Below are positions 47,400 to 59,430 of a DNA stretch of 64,000 bases, piece by piece. Both the position numbers and the translations under genes were made by a program. The notes below the pieces were generated by a model. The model worked only from the letters and a program-made list of their open reading frames with translations, was not told the DNA's origin and did not search any database. This stretch comes from Sindora glabra (taxonomy: Eukaryota > Streptophyta > Magnoliopsida > Fabales > Fabaceae): positions 63,770,184-63,834,183 of the forward strand of contig CM035232.1 in NCBI GenBank assembly GCA_020226215.1. The letters run 5' to 3'. The stretch's first letter is position 1, and every line of letters begins with the position of its first letter.

Positions 47400-48740
47400 C
47401 ATGATTATATTAAACTCACCACTCACCAAATAAATAAGGATATCATTATTGCATCTTAGACTCTAACTCCTGTATAACTTCCTCCACTCTATTATGTTCC
47501 TAACAAACCTTCATAGAAGGAACTTGTTTATATCTTAGCTTTCGAACTTAGAGATCTAAGATCTATATTGGTTGCTCCTCATATGATAATTTATGATTAA
47601 GCTGTAATGGTCCATCTTGAATCATATAAGACTCATCTAGTAAGTATTTTCCAAGCATAGATACATGAAATACAAGGTAGATGGCTTACAAACTATTTAG
47701 CAACTCTATTTGATAAGCTATTGCTCCAACATGCTTTGTGATTGGGAAAGGTCCAATGAAATGTGATGCTAATTTACCCTTTTCCCCAAATCTTATAACA
47801 CCCTTCATAATCGAAACTTTCAAAGAGACTATATCTCTCACTTGAAATTCTAATTTTCTCATTTTCTTATCAGCATATGACTTTTATCGATCATGAACTA
47901 CCTTTAATTAATCTCATATGATTTGAACTTTTTCCAAGGCATCACTCATTAAATCCAGTCCCAAGAGTCATGCCTCCCCATGTTTAAACCATCATACTAA
48001 TGATTCACATTTTGAGTTATAAAGCTTCATACAATGCTATTTGAATGCTACATTGATAGCTGTTGTTATAAGCAAACTTTATTAGTGGTAAATACCTTTC
48101 GTAACTGCCTTCAAATTCTAATGGACAAGTTCTAAGCATGTCCTCTAGTATCTAAATGGTTCTTATGAATTCCAATCAATTTATGGATGAAAGGCTATGC
48201 TAAACTATAGTTGAGTTCCCAATGCTTGTTGGAATTATTGTTAGAAGTGAGATGTGAACTGAGCACCATGATCTAACATAATAGTAACTAGGATTCTATG
48301 TAATGGCATAATCTTTTCAAGGTACACCTAAGCATATTGGTTACAATAAAGGTAATTCTAATAGGAAGAGGATGTGTTAACTTTATCAATTTATCAATAA
48401 TGATCTAAATGGAATCATATTCTTTCTGTGCTTTAGGTAACTCGATTAAGAAGTCCATTATAATACTTTCCCATTTCCATTCTGGTATCAGGAGTAACTA
48501 GTGCATTTTGACTAGTTAATGTTCTACCTTTACCTGTTAACAAGTGAGACATTTCACTATATAGTTCAATATATTCTTTTTCATCCTTTTCCATGAGAAG
48601 ACTCCTTTTAAATCATGGTGCATTTTTGTTACTCTTGGGTGCATGGTGTAAAATGAACTATAAGCTTGATACATTAATTCATTTTCTTGCTTGTTGGAAC
48701 CTAAATCCTTGCTCGATGGCAAATTACTTCCTCTTTATCA
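47400..48740 (-). pseudogene. Tekay-like integrase and C-terminal (chromodomain-like) region
   Basis: Minus-strand blocks from 48722 down are: SSFYTMHPRVTKMHHDLK with NYIVKCLTC, the HHCC zinc region; ILVTIMLDHGAQFTSHF with the second catalytic Asp; GTQL and FSIAFHP; then MRKLEFQVRDIVSLKVS, GKLASHFIGPFPI, VSMLGKYLLD and YPYLFGE at the end (about 47417). The last part is the integrase C-terminal barrel and the decayed chromodomain-type tail of Tekay elements, thought to steer insertion to chromatin. The 61-codon open piece at 48537-48722 is the longest intact run. Many stops elsewhere. Confidence 0.78.
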
Positions 48741-50455
48741 ATAGTTAGATCAGATTTTGACTCTTTAGTTACCTCTTTCACCAAGCTCGCATAGTTTAGA
48801 TTACTCTTTTGTGCATCCTTGATCTTATCTACAAGAATAGACTAAATGGCCACATAAACTAACATCACACTTGAATCTTAAGTTGGCGACTATATTGATT
48901 TACTAGTAAATTTTTTACTAAGTACATCTATTACCACATTGGACTTGCTAGGGTGATATAAAATAAAACAATCATGGTCCTTGACTAACTTCATCCATCT
49001 TCTTTATCTTAGTTTAAGATCTTTTTACTTGAAGATATACTTCAAGCTTTTATGATTCATGTAGATTTTAGTGGTTTATCCATACAGGTAATGTCTCTAT
49101 ATTTTCAAGGTGAAGATTACCATTGCCATCTCCAGATCATGTGTAGGATAATTTTGTTCATGTCTCTTTAATTGTTAGGAAGCATAAGTTATTACCCTAC
49201 CATGTTATACAAAAACACACCTAAGTCCAATCCTTAATGCTTCGTAATACACTACATATTCTTTGGTGATTGATGGTAGCGCCAATATTGGTGCTAATGT
49301 CAAGCATAGCTTTAGTTTCTGAAAGCTATTTTCACACACATTTGTTCACTCAATTTTGACTCTTTTTGCATCAATTTGGTTAATGGTGTGGAGATTTTAG
49401 AGAAATATTCAATAAACCTTCGATAATAACCTGTTAGCCTAAGGAAACTATGAATTTCTATAACTAATGATAGCCTTAGCCAATTCTCTACTATTTTAAC
49501 TTTTTGGGGATCCACACAAACTCCTTCCTATGTCACTATATGCCCTAAGAAAGTAATATTAGTTATCTAGAACTCACACTTAGAAAACTTTGTGCACAAT
49601 TGATGCTTTCATAAAGTTTACAAGACCATTCAAAAATGTTAAACATGCTTTTCCTCACTTTTTGAGTACACTAAAACATCATTTAGAAAGACAATGATGA
49701 ATTTATTCAAATATAGCTTGAATATGCAATTCATCAAATGCATAAAAGTAGTGAAGGCATTAGTTAACCTAAAGAACATCACTAAGAACTCAAAATGGCC
49801 ATGTCAAGTCTTAAATGCAATTTTAGGAATATCTCTATTATGGATTTTCAACTGGTGATAACCCGTATGCAAATCAATCTTGGAAAATTACTTCACTTCT
49901 TGAAGTTGATCAAAAAGATCATTAATATAAGGAAGAGGGTATTTATTTTTAATGGTAACCTTGTTGAGATGATGGTAATCAATACACAATCACATAGATC
50001 CATCCATTTTATTCACAAAGAGGACCAAAGCTCCTTAAGGTGAAGAACTCAGATAAATGAGCCCTTTATTTCTAAGATCTTGTAACTGTTCCTTCAACTC
50101 TTGTAATTCTATTGGGCCTATTCGATATAAAGGAATTAAAATAGCTTCAGTGCCTAGTAATAAGTCAATGTGGAACTTAATTTCATGATCTAGGAGTAAC
50201 CTAAGTGATTCATCTAAAAACATATCAAATAATTCTTTCATTATTGGGACATTATCGACATTTGGGACGAGTTATTTCAAATCTCACACTAGTGCTAAGT
50301 ATGTTGTGCCTCTTTTTTGAATAAACCTTTGAACCCAAATGCTTGAAATAATGACAACAAAGTTTGTTAATTTATATCCTTGGAATTTAATGGATGTAGA
50401 GCCCTCTATAAAGAATTTCATAGATTTATTAAAACAATTTACACATGCATGGTAC
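48740..50455 (-). pseudogene. Tekay-like RT and RNase H, FLND in place of FIDD
   Basis: The block 50241-50035 reads LDHEIKFHIDLLLGT, YRIGPIELQELKEQLQDL and KGLIYLSSSP, the entry to Ty3/gypsy RT. Near 49700-49660 the minus strand reads KFIIVFLNDVLVYSK, the catalytic box with FIDD changed to FLND (AAT codon), so the first Asp is lost. 49515-49312 holds MDPQKVKIVENW and SFLRLTGYYRRFIEYFSKIS, the RT-RNase H connection. RNase H further down is poorly readable. The upper edge is cut by the solo LTR at 50456. Confidence 0.82.
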
Positions 50456-51928
50456 TGTTAGTGTACATGCCCTAAAACCAATCATATTGGTGATTGTAAT
50501 TTTGAATCATGTTATTTTAATGGCAATTCTAATTATTATATTTATATATATTTTCTGTGTAATATATTTAATTATAATAATAACCTTAGAATAATTGTAT
50601 TCTTAAATGTCCCTAGTCATATATCATTGTGGATTAGGTTGCTTTGATATGTTAAGACTAGCATGTGTGAAGACTTATATGGGATATTAAGTTTACACAT
50701 GAGTACAAGTTAGAGAACTTGTATACTGGACCGACCCATATTAAGAACACTACATGGATCGTTATATGAGTGTCATAAGTGGTTCTTAGTGATTATTATT
50801 AATATGGTCCTTTGACCTGAGATCACTAAAGTTCCCTACATGTGAGTTTCATATTTTGATACTATTCTATGTCACTAATGGTTAAGTGAATGCAAGGGTA
50901 GATATTGGATATGTCACATATCATGCAGAGGGATTTGTGTGATCAAGATGGGATTTGTCCCTCCTATATAACAGGAGTAACATCTATGGGCCCCTTGATT
51001 AAGTAAAGCTGAGAAAATGTATGGCCATGCTTAGATGAATTAACATGAGATGTCGATTACATTTGTTTCAGTTAGCTTGCTTAGGAATCAAGAAACCTTA
51101 AGATTGGGCTATACGGGAATGACACGGTCCATGTCTCATGCTCAATCTAGATGTATAGGATAAAAGGACATAAGTGATGATCACGTGTAAAGGTTTAGTC
51201 AAATCACCGACTTTCTCATTACTTGGGTAATAATGATGTGTTGCTAGACACCAATCATTGTTTATGATCATTAATATGATTAATAGTCATTGCCAACGTA
51301 ATGAGAGCCTGTAGGGTCGCACACTTAGAGCCTAGTGAATTTGGAATTAATGGACCAAATTGTTTAGGCTTAATATTTGGGAATTCATGTTATAATTATA
51401 AGGCACAATAGTAAGCCTATAATTGTACATGGAATAAAGCCCAAATAGGTTAGGTTTTTCTATGCACCTATTTAAATAGGCTTATTAGGTAATAATATGA
51501 TTACCATAATTATTCATGCACCCCCAAAAGGTATAGAAAACCCTAGCACCTCTCCTTGACCAAAACCCCTGAAGAGGCGTAGCTAGCACTACGAGGTGAA
51601 AGGAGATCAATTCCAACCGGTGTGTGTAGTGGACATTCATCGGTGATTCACGGGTTCGTGTGGATACCACAGAGGTGCAGCCACATAAACGCTGCACTGG
51701 TGATCTGATCTTCTAATTTCTATTCCGGTTCGTGATTTGGAGAGCAGATTGGATTGGAAAAACGGACAAAAGCAAATCAGATTTGTTGTGTAGCAGATAG
51801 AAGATTTTTGGCCGAAAGGTATAAACCTTAATCCCTAATCTATGGCGTTCTAAATTCGCATGGATCCTTGGTGGAAATTGTGCAAAAATTTTATTCCGCT
51901 GTGCATGTATGCTATACGATTTCCAGCA
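50456..51928 (+). mobile_element. Solo LTR (family 1, copy E) in the protease of the Tekay-like element
   Basis: This 1473-bp copy starts TGTTAG and ends CCAGCA. Flanks are GGTAC (50451-50455) and AGTAC (51929-51933), a TSD with one mismatch. Excising it rejoins the host frame on the minus strand at WLSTY / HACVNC. It shares the longer U5 with copy C. Confidence 0.92.
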
Positions 51929-52217
51929 AGTACGTAGATAACCAATATCTTCCTAATATTACATCATAGTCATTTATATCAAATAAAATCAAGTCTTCCG
52001 GCATTATGTGATCATTAATTCTTATAGGATAAGCCTCTAATTTATGGGTGGCTATAAAGGATTTCTCTATAAGGTTCATTACAATTAAATGGGTATTCAT
52101 TTCTTTGGTAAGTTTACCTACAGTGGTAGCAATTTTCTTTGACATAAAAGAATGGGTAGCACCATGATCAAATAAAACTTTAGCAGTAGAAGTTTTAATA
52201 AAGATAGTACCTATCAC
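51929..52217 (-). pseudogene. Tekay-like aspartic protease
   Basis: The minus strand reads VLFDHGATHSFMSKKIA, the retropepsin active site (family form LFDTGASHSF) with the catalytic Asp kept and Thr changed to His. YDVILGRYWLSTY follows ('DVILGMDWL..Y'). The run is open for about 95 codons up to the solo LTR edge at 51929 and continues below 50455. The protease would process the gag-pol precursor. Confidence 0.82.
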
Positions 52218-53378
52218 AATAGCATTTAAGGCATAAGCTTTTTAACAGGTTAATGCATATACTGGAGCTTGATTTCCACTTGCTTCTCCTATTTGACCTA
52301 AAACATTAGCACTCCTTGAAGGTGTGGGAGGGTTTCTAAAACATGAAGCTGATTGGGGATTTAGATTATTCCATTAAGATATGGAATAATTCATGCTTTC
52401 GCTTATAACATTTTTAGGGAAATCCTTTGCCTTATGCCTAATTATCCTACATTTGAAGCATTATCCTTCAAAATGATTACAAGGAGTGTCATGGAAAAAC
52501 TGACATTAAGGGCAATAAGGTATTCCGCCACCTTGCCTTGAAGGTTAATTTTATTGACTTAGAGGATTAGAATGAGTTTTTTATCTTTCAGGGTTGTTTC
52601 TTGAAGAATGTCCACCACATGTACCTTGAAAAGATGGTGACTCCCTAACAGAACCACTTTTCCCATGCCTAGAAAGAGCTTGAGAAAGTATTCCCCTTAA
52701 AGAATGTACTTAAAACTTTATTAGCAAAAGTTTCAATAGAGATAGTACCTGTCATAATAGCATTGGAGGCACAAGCCTCTTAATAGGCTTGTGTGTACAG
52801 TTAAGCTTGATTCTTATTTGCTTTTCTTCTTTAGCATAAAATATTAGCACTCCTTGAAGGTGCTGGAAGGTTTTTAGAACATGGAGTTAATTAGGGATTT
52901 AGATTATTTCATTGAGATATGGAATAATTTGTGCCTTGGTTGGCAACATTTTTGAAGCAATCGTTTGCCTTATACGTAATTGTCCCACATTTCATGTATT
53001 ATCCTCCAAAATGATTACAAAGACCACCATGGGAAAATTGACATTGAGGGCTATAAGGTTTTTCACCACCTTGCCTTGAAGGTTGATTTTGTTAATTTGG
53101 AGGATTAGAATAGGTTCTTTATCTTTCAGGGTTGTTTCTTGAAGAATGTCCACCACATGTACCTTAAAAGATGGTGGCTCCCTAGCAGAACCACTTCCCC
53201 TATGCCTAGGAAGAGCTTAAGAAGGCATCCTTCTTGAAGAATATACTTAAAACTTTAGTAAAAAGTTCCAATAGAGATAGTACCTGTCACAATAGTATTT
53301 AAGGCATGAGCCTTTTGACAAGTTAGTGTGTACACTCGAGCTTGATTCCCACTTGCTTCTCTTCTTTAGCTTAAAACA
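52190..53378 (-). repeat. 536-bp tandem duplication at the gag/protease junction
   Basis: The string 'agatagtacc' and its surroundings start at 52202, 52740 and 53275, steps of 538 and 535 bp. Two full units and about 100 bp of a third are visible. Each unit covers the end of gag, including a decayed zinc knuckle (for example MKCGTITYKANDC), and the first residues before the protease. The units differ by many substitutions, so the duplication is old. Confidence 0.88.
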
Positions 53379-53820
53379 TTAGCACTTTTCGCCTAACCTA
53401 ACCTCGCAATATGCTCAAGGAATTGATGTGGATCTAATTTCGTATCAAGACCGGAGCGTCTAGGTGGATTTAGCCAGAGAAATTCATGTATAATTTTGAA
53501 CCTATCCTTTATTCCCTTTGCAGAAAGGGTACAATCATGCTCACTTTCTCTTCTTTGATCATGACTTTCATCATGATTACTAGGGTTACTTGAAGGCTCA
53601 CTTTGATCCTTTGAGATATCATGCCCTAATCGTCGAGTAAGGATCGTATAAACTTAGCCAAGGACATGCTCTAGAAAGGGTGTAGTCCAAGGTAGAAATT
53701 GTTGATCAATTTCTCTATTAACTTCTTACCTATCATTTCGAGCTTGAAAACCTTTAGATGATTCTTTATCCATGAATTAATTGGGTGCTTGGCTTTGCAT
53801 ATTAATCATTTTTTAATTAT
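52220..53820 (-). pseudogene. Tekay-like gag remnant
   Basis: Minus-strand wording near 53590-53400 gives SNHDESHDQRRESEHDC, KGIKDRFKIIHEFLWLNPPR and LDPHQFLEHIARLG. The 'F.RLNPP.F.G..DP' pattern is the entry to Tekay-type gag. Most of the capsid domain that should follow is missing, and the tandem duplication begins directly after it. It is followed downstream by the protease. Gag is therefore shortened as well as duplicated at its end. Confidence 0.5.
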
Positions 53821-54084
53821 CCATCAAATTTCTTAAACAATCATGTTGTAATTTAAACAATTAATAGACAATTGATTAGTCAATTCATCAAATAACTCAT
53901 AGTACACTACGTCACACACAAACACCACCACCCATCGCTATGGTATAATAAGGTCCATCAAAATAGTATTGGTGGTATGCCATCCTAAGTGCACACATAC
54001 CACTAGTACAATTTAGATCAATATCTATCATGGTAACACATAGATATAACTTAAAGACCTTATCCCACTAGGAACCTAAACCAT
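53821..54084 (-). other. 5' untranslated leader of Tekay-like element
   Basis: This stretch between PBS and gag has no readable coding. Confidence 0.4.
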
Positions 54085-54096
54085 GCTCTAATACCA
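54085..54096 (-). promoter_or_regulatory. Primer-binding site of Tekay-like element, initiator Met-tRNA type
   Basis: The minus strand reads TGGTATTAGAGC, one base from TGGTATCAGAGC, four bases inside the LTR edge. Confidence 0.85.
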
Positions 54097-54100
54097 CCTT

Positions 54101-56610
54101 TATTATAACCTAAACTCGATCATAACTGGCATAGAACCCATTTCCAATTTCCAACAGCCTAACTCCAATTTTCTAACTTAGTCCTGATTAATAAATATCA
54201 TTCATTTATAAAAAAAATAGTATTTTAGAAAGAAAATATTCATTAAGGTTTCTATAAAAGAAAAGGAAGTTAAGAATGCTTATAGTCCTCCCAAAGTGAG
54301 GATAAGCAAGCCTAATAAACTCATGAGAAATCAGTTCCAAATATTTCCTTTACCTATATTTATGATAAAATAAAGTCCAAGACATTTTTTGCATAAGAAT
54401 TTAAGCTACCATATAACCATCAGTGACTCCCATAGAATCTAGCTTTGAGGCGATGGAGGTGGAAGCTTAACCTGAGAATTTGTAAAATAAATTATAGATG
54501 AGCAAGTTTAGGGCTCAATGAATGAATAATATGTAAGAATAGTAACATTTCATATTAACTTACCCATTGAACTATCATCATTTAACTATACATATTACAT
54601 TTAAGCATATTAGAAATTAAAAGCCAATAACAATGAAATTAACACATAATCATTTCATTTTAATTTTTATGTAAAATATTCAAGGATAACTATAATCAAG
54701 TTATATCTCATGTAGAGCTATAAACAATAGATAAGATATAGCTATCCACCATTTGTCTTCTAGATCAGCCTTATAACCTCTATAAACTTTACATCCTTAT
54801 CCTTCTAAAGTCTATCTTATTCCCTTCACAAGTATGTTACTGAGAATTTTCCATCTAATATTCACAACATTGCCTCTATCACATTTCTCATCTTTATTGC
54901 CACTTGTGGCATAGTTCACAATGCAATTTTAAACATTAAAGCTCAAGCTCTATCCAAGACAATCACATTTCAATTTCAATGTACATCTTATTACTTTTTA
55001 GCATTATTATGCCTTTTTATATGGATACAAGCTTTCATACGTATTATAATAATCAATTCATAAAATATTTCTTAATACATCTTATCCCATAAGTAATGCA
55101 ATAAGTGATTATAGCACATATTATATCATAAAACTTCTACTTTCTTATGTCATGATTACTTAACTCATACAATCATCTTATACTTATCATAAATCACTCT
55201 ATCTTTAAGGCTTAGTGGCCAAATACCCATATTGGGCCATTATAAATCATGAAAACATAGAACATATTGGGTATGGTTTACTATATGGTCACCATAATTG
55301 TGACCTTTGAATGATATTTTATGAATAACTTAAAAATTATGGATATATTTTTCATGAATCTTATTTCATGTGAAAATAGACTTAGTTAACTTTTTATAGA
55401 TAGGTTATTTTCCTAAATCGACTAAGTTTTGAAAGAGTTTTGCTTTTTTAAAGATAGATAGAAAAAATTCTTTTTTTTCAAAATTATGAGTTTTTAACCT
55501 CTATCCATTATTTTAATGATATCTCAAAATATATCTTAGACATTGATTTGAAATCAATTCCATTTGAGAGTAAACTTAATTACCTTTAAAATAATAAGTA
55601 GTTATTAAAAACGGATATAAGATGAAGGAGTTATACTTTTTCAAAATTGGCATAAAATTCTAGGCTTGGTGAATCAATTGACCCATTGATTCACCCATCC
55701 CAATTTTGCCTTTGAACTTTCAGAATCAATTGAATAATCAATTCATGCATGAAAAAATCAATTTTCTATGAAAAATTCGCTATCCATCCAACTTTGAATA
55801 CCTCTTAAACATATGTATTACATAATAAAGCCTAATATAATCATAAATACATTTATTTAACATATCATATCACCTCTTTCCATCATTTATTACTTCCACC
55901 ACATCAAAATAAATCAGATTCAAGTAAAATCATAAAATAACTCACATTTCATTAATACCATCATATAACCATAAAATTTATAAATTTGGTTAGCTTATTT
56001 ACTCACCTTGTATGGAAGAGGATGCTAAAAGGCTAGTTTGAAGATCTTTCAACACTATTCATGTCAAAATGCATGAGTTCTAGAGTTAGGGCTTAGAATA
56101 CCTAACAAAACCAAATAAACCTTAAATTTCTTCATCAACAAAGAAGAAATAGGAATGACTCTTGATGGAAACAATATTCTTACCTTAATCAATTCAAGAA
56201 TTCAAGAAGGATTGAAGTTTTCCTTACTTGATTGAGGGAGGGGTGGAGGGTTTGTGCAAAGAAAGTTAATAGAAGTTGAGAAATAGGAAAAATGAGAGCG
56301 GGATTAGGGCTTGGGGTTGAAATAGGGAAAATAGGGCTCTAAGGTCATTTTTAAAATATTTCTCTTAATCCACTTCCATAATCATGCTCACACTCATATT
56401 AGTATATAATTTTATACTTCATGATTCTAATAAATTATCCCCATCAAAATTTCACCCAATTCATATTCCTATATTCTTACTCTTATTGAGTCTATTTTAT
56501 TTTATATTTCACACATAAGAGTCCTAATTTAATCTAATTTACTAATAATTTTATCTATTCTTTCTCATAAAATAATTTTTAATTTATTAATAATTAAAGA
56601 GAGTGTAACA
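54101..56610 (-). repeat. 5' LTR of Tekay-like element
   Basis: This LTR is about 2510 bp and aligns with 43484-47328 (insert removed). It ends GTGTAACA at 56610. The PBS-side terminal bases read TA for TG on the plus strand. Confidence 0.85.
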
Positions 56611-58140
56611 AGGGCATATACTTGAAAATTTTAAACTTTGATTTCTTGAAATGGATTTAAGACCATACTTTTGAAATGTTGAGTCCCAAATCAGTTCTTT
56701 TTTGAAAAATCAATGGAGAAGCTAAGTTTATGAATGAGAAAGCGTAAGTGGTTATTAACTAAACCTAGGGGCATATGGGTAAGGCACATAGTGGTAATTA
56801 TGCACAAATTTTATCATAACACCAATAATTTTAGTAAGAGTTTTAATAATTGGATTAGGAATGATAGAAATAAAATCATTTTATCTCTTATTGATAGTTT
56901 AAGACTTAGGATGATGCCTTGGTTATTCAAAAAGTATGAAAATGGTGCTAATGGAAACATGTAATATCACTTAGAATTAAGGCTAATCTTGATAAAGTTA
57001 TGCAAGGTGCTAGGATATGTAAAGTTATTGCTACTTAAGATTATGAGTTCTAAGTCAGAGATGAGTTCACTTCATTTGTAGTTAACCTTAGAATAAGGTA
57101 TTGCAATTGCATGCCTTAGTTGTTGTTTGGTTTACCTTGTAAAGACACATATGCATATGTTACACATAGAAGAAGTGGTGATATCCAAAGGTATTACCAT
57201 ATAATTCTAGGGGAAAATATTTGCAAACTTATGGTAAAATTATCCATCCAATTCTTAACTTAGATAAAGTGGTAGTTAAAGTACAATAGCCTAACATTGA
57301 TCCTTAAGACTTGAAAAAAGCAAAAGGAAAAGCATAGAAAGCAAGAAGAGCTACTAGTGAACTAGCTAATAGGCAAAGAGATGTTAAAAAGTTTAGCATA
57401 GTTAGATGTGATAACTATAAAGAATTTGACCACAATATAAGAACTTATAAGGAAAAGCCAATCAAGCAAAAGAGTAAGAAGGTAATTTCAATTTCATTTT
57501 TTTAAAATTCTTGATGCTTCCTAAAATCCTTAATTACTAATTTGTAAATATTTAAATGAGCATATGGAGTGGAAAAGCAAGCTACAACTTTAACAAATCA
57601 AGCCCAATCTACACTTGTTACAAAAGGAAAGAAGGTGAAGGGCTAAGTTTTTATTTCTAGTGGTATACACTCATTCTATACTTATTTTCTTTATTATTCT
57701 TATCTATTATAGCTTGATAACAATCCGATAAAACATAACACCACTAATGAGAAGTATTGTAAGAAAACTTCATTATGAAGGGCTCTAAACAAAGTGCATT
57801 GCAAAGAAAATCATTGAAGGAAAGTCAGTTGATGGGGGAATGACTTCTATAGAGAACAATATGGGTGAAAATGCTTCTCAAGGAGTTAGTTTGCATGTAA
57901 ACAATAATAATGTGCATACAAGTCGTGGCCTCTTGTGTTGTAGCCAGCATTAATGCAACAATTTCAAGGAAATTTGACATTATGTTTAGAATATCAAAAA
58001 ACATGCCTATTAGTAAGACTAATGGAATTCCATTGTTTAAAGAAGGGAGTTTGTTAAAAATGAAGCTTCAAGAAGTATTTGAAGCAAGGGCAATTAACCC
58101 AAATCTCAGAAGGGTGAGAGAATTTTACCTTATGTTTTAA
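56611..58140 (+). pseudogene. MULE transposase, C-terminal part with SWIM-type zinc site
   Basis: NNFSKSFNNWIRNDRNKIIL and SLRLRMMPWLFKKYENG (to 56964) match the MULE part after the catalytic domain ('NN..E.FN..I...R..PI..ML..IR..'). In another frame FTSFVVNLRIRYCNCMP, a stop, and LLFGLPCKDTYAYV (about 57060-57150) is the SWIM zinc site CxC...CxH, with the last His position lost. VRCDNYKEFDHNIRTYK near 57405-57455 is a decayed CCHC knuckle. 57910-58140 is a further open run of unclear identity. This closes the transposase begun at 39100. Confidence 0.7.
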
Positions 58141-58237
58141 AAAAGGATATATCATATAAAGTTACTCTACTTAAAAGATGGAAGGAAAAAATGTTATCCT
58201 TAACAATTCAAAAGCATAAGATCTAGTGAATATGCAT

Positions 58238-58388
58238 TGTGAGTAGTTAATTAGAAGATTATTATGGGCTTATAACCCTAGATGAAACTTAAGCTTATTT
58301 TAACTTTATTTTCTATACATATTATAATATAAATTGATGCACTAGCATTTAGTTGGAGTATAGCTTCAAATGCCATTCTTAATTAACA
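58238..58388 (+). repeat. Possible 5' LTR of second copia fragment
   Basis: It begins TGTGAGTAG, weakly like the 27753 LTR start, and ends AATTAACA directly before a PBS-like site. There is no partner LTR in the window. Confidence 0.3.
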
Positions 58389-58402
58389 TGGTATTTGTAG
58401 CC
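58389..58402 (+). promoter_or_regulatory. PBS-like site of second copia fragment
   Basis: TGGTATTTGTAGCC follows an LTR-like CA end, as in the copia element at 27753. Confidence 0.5.
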
Positions 58403-59430
58403 ACTATCTAAGTATCTTCTTCTACTCAAATCCAAAAAAAAAAAACCTTAGCCTTTTCTTTTTCCTTTTCATTTCTTTTGAATGGTTTTAAACATGACCA
58501 GGTCACATTAATAATAATAGCAACTTAAAGTCACTAGTTTAGAGGAAAAAAAAACTAAGATCATGGAATAATAGAGTGCCATTTAGCAATTTTTTCAATC
58601 GAATTTAGTGTTGTTTAGTGCATTTTAAGGTGTTTCGGTGGGTGTCTGGATAATTTTGGTTAACAAACCAGTAGATCAAAGGTCGATGAAGACAATTAGG
58701 TGGTGCATTCAATACATGCACCAATTTTGCAGAGGCGCATAGGGCATATGTTCGAAGGAGTTGATTATTGCATAGGGAGGTTTTCAGTGATTGGTTTTTT
58801 TAGTATCTTTTTCAGTAAGTTTTAAAGATCCCTATATAGTTCATTTTGTGGTTTGTGCTTTAAACCTTATTTTTTTAATTTTTCTAAACAATTTTGAAGT
58901 TTTTTCAATCAATTTTTTAGGATTATTTTGTCATGGCTACTATTGATTCTATTTTTAGCTAAAATAATAAGGATCTAACACATTAATCAATACTCATGGT
59001 GATTTTGATAAGCATGATAAGTTTCATAAGGATGGAAAAGGTGATTTCATTATTTCTTGTGCATATCCAGTAGAAGACATTAAAGATAGTTAGATTATAA
59101 ATTTGTTAAAAAATGGGCATGTTGAATATTAGTAGTTTCAAGCTTGACAGCCACTAACTTCTCAACCTACTACTATAATAGTTTAGATAGGTAACCCCAT
59201 TATGTGCCTTGTCTACACTAGTGCCAAATGGGTCATTGCTTATGATGCAATTGATCATATGACTAGTCAACCAGGTATCTTGTCCTCTTTTCAATCCATT
59301 CCTTTCTTATATGTTACTTTAGTCAATGGGTTTAATGTCTCTATTATTGGATATAGTATGGTGAATCTTATCCCTGACACCTCTTTATCCAAAGTGTTAT
59401 TGTATACATAAAATTTCTTAATAAAGAAAT
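58403..59430 (+). pseudogene. Copia 5' fragment: leader and protease, catalytic Asp lost
   Basis: 59202-59411 reads KWVIAYDAIDHMTSQ, then LYVTLVNGFNVSIIGYSMVN and SLSKVLLY. This is the copia protease block ('KWIIDSGATDHMT', 'VTLADG....GSGTV', 'SLSSVLYVP'). The Asp-Ser pair of the active site reads Ala-Tyr, so it cannot cut. The lead-in ('taatagttta.ataggt', then 'tgggtcatt') closely parallels the element at 27753-33366, so both are from one copia lineage. Integrase and RT do not follow, so this is a truncated fragment. Confidence 0.65.

Larger units (their letters stand above)
43484..56610 (-). mobile_element. Tekay/Del-like Ty3/gypsy retrotransposon with two nested solo LTRs
   Basis: LTRs of about 2.5 kb (43484-47328 with an insert, and 54101-56610) enclose, on the minus strand, an initiator-tRNA PBS, gag, protease, RT, RNase H, integrase with a chromodomain-like tail, and a PPT. 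Solo LTRs at 45390-46754 (in the 3' LTR) and 50456-51928 (in the protease) are younger. Net length is about 10.3 kb. 'CAAGG' occurs at both outer edges and may be the TSD, but the terminal LTR bases are eroded. The element sits inside the MULE transposase. Confidence 0.85.

Noticed and set aside
56734..56964. Possible independent small gene
   Set aside because: The translation fits the C-terminal half of the MULE transposase, so it is part of that pseudogene.
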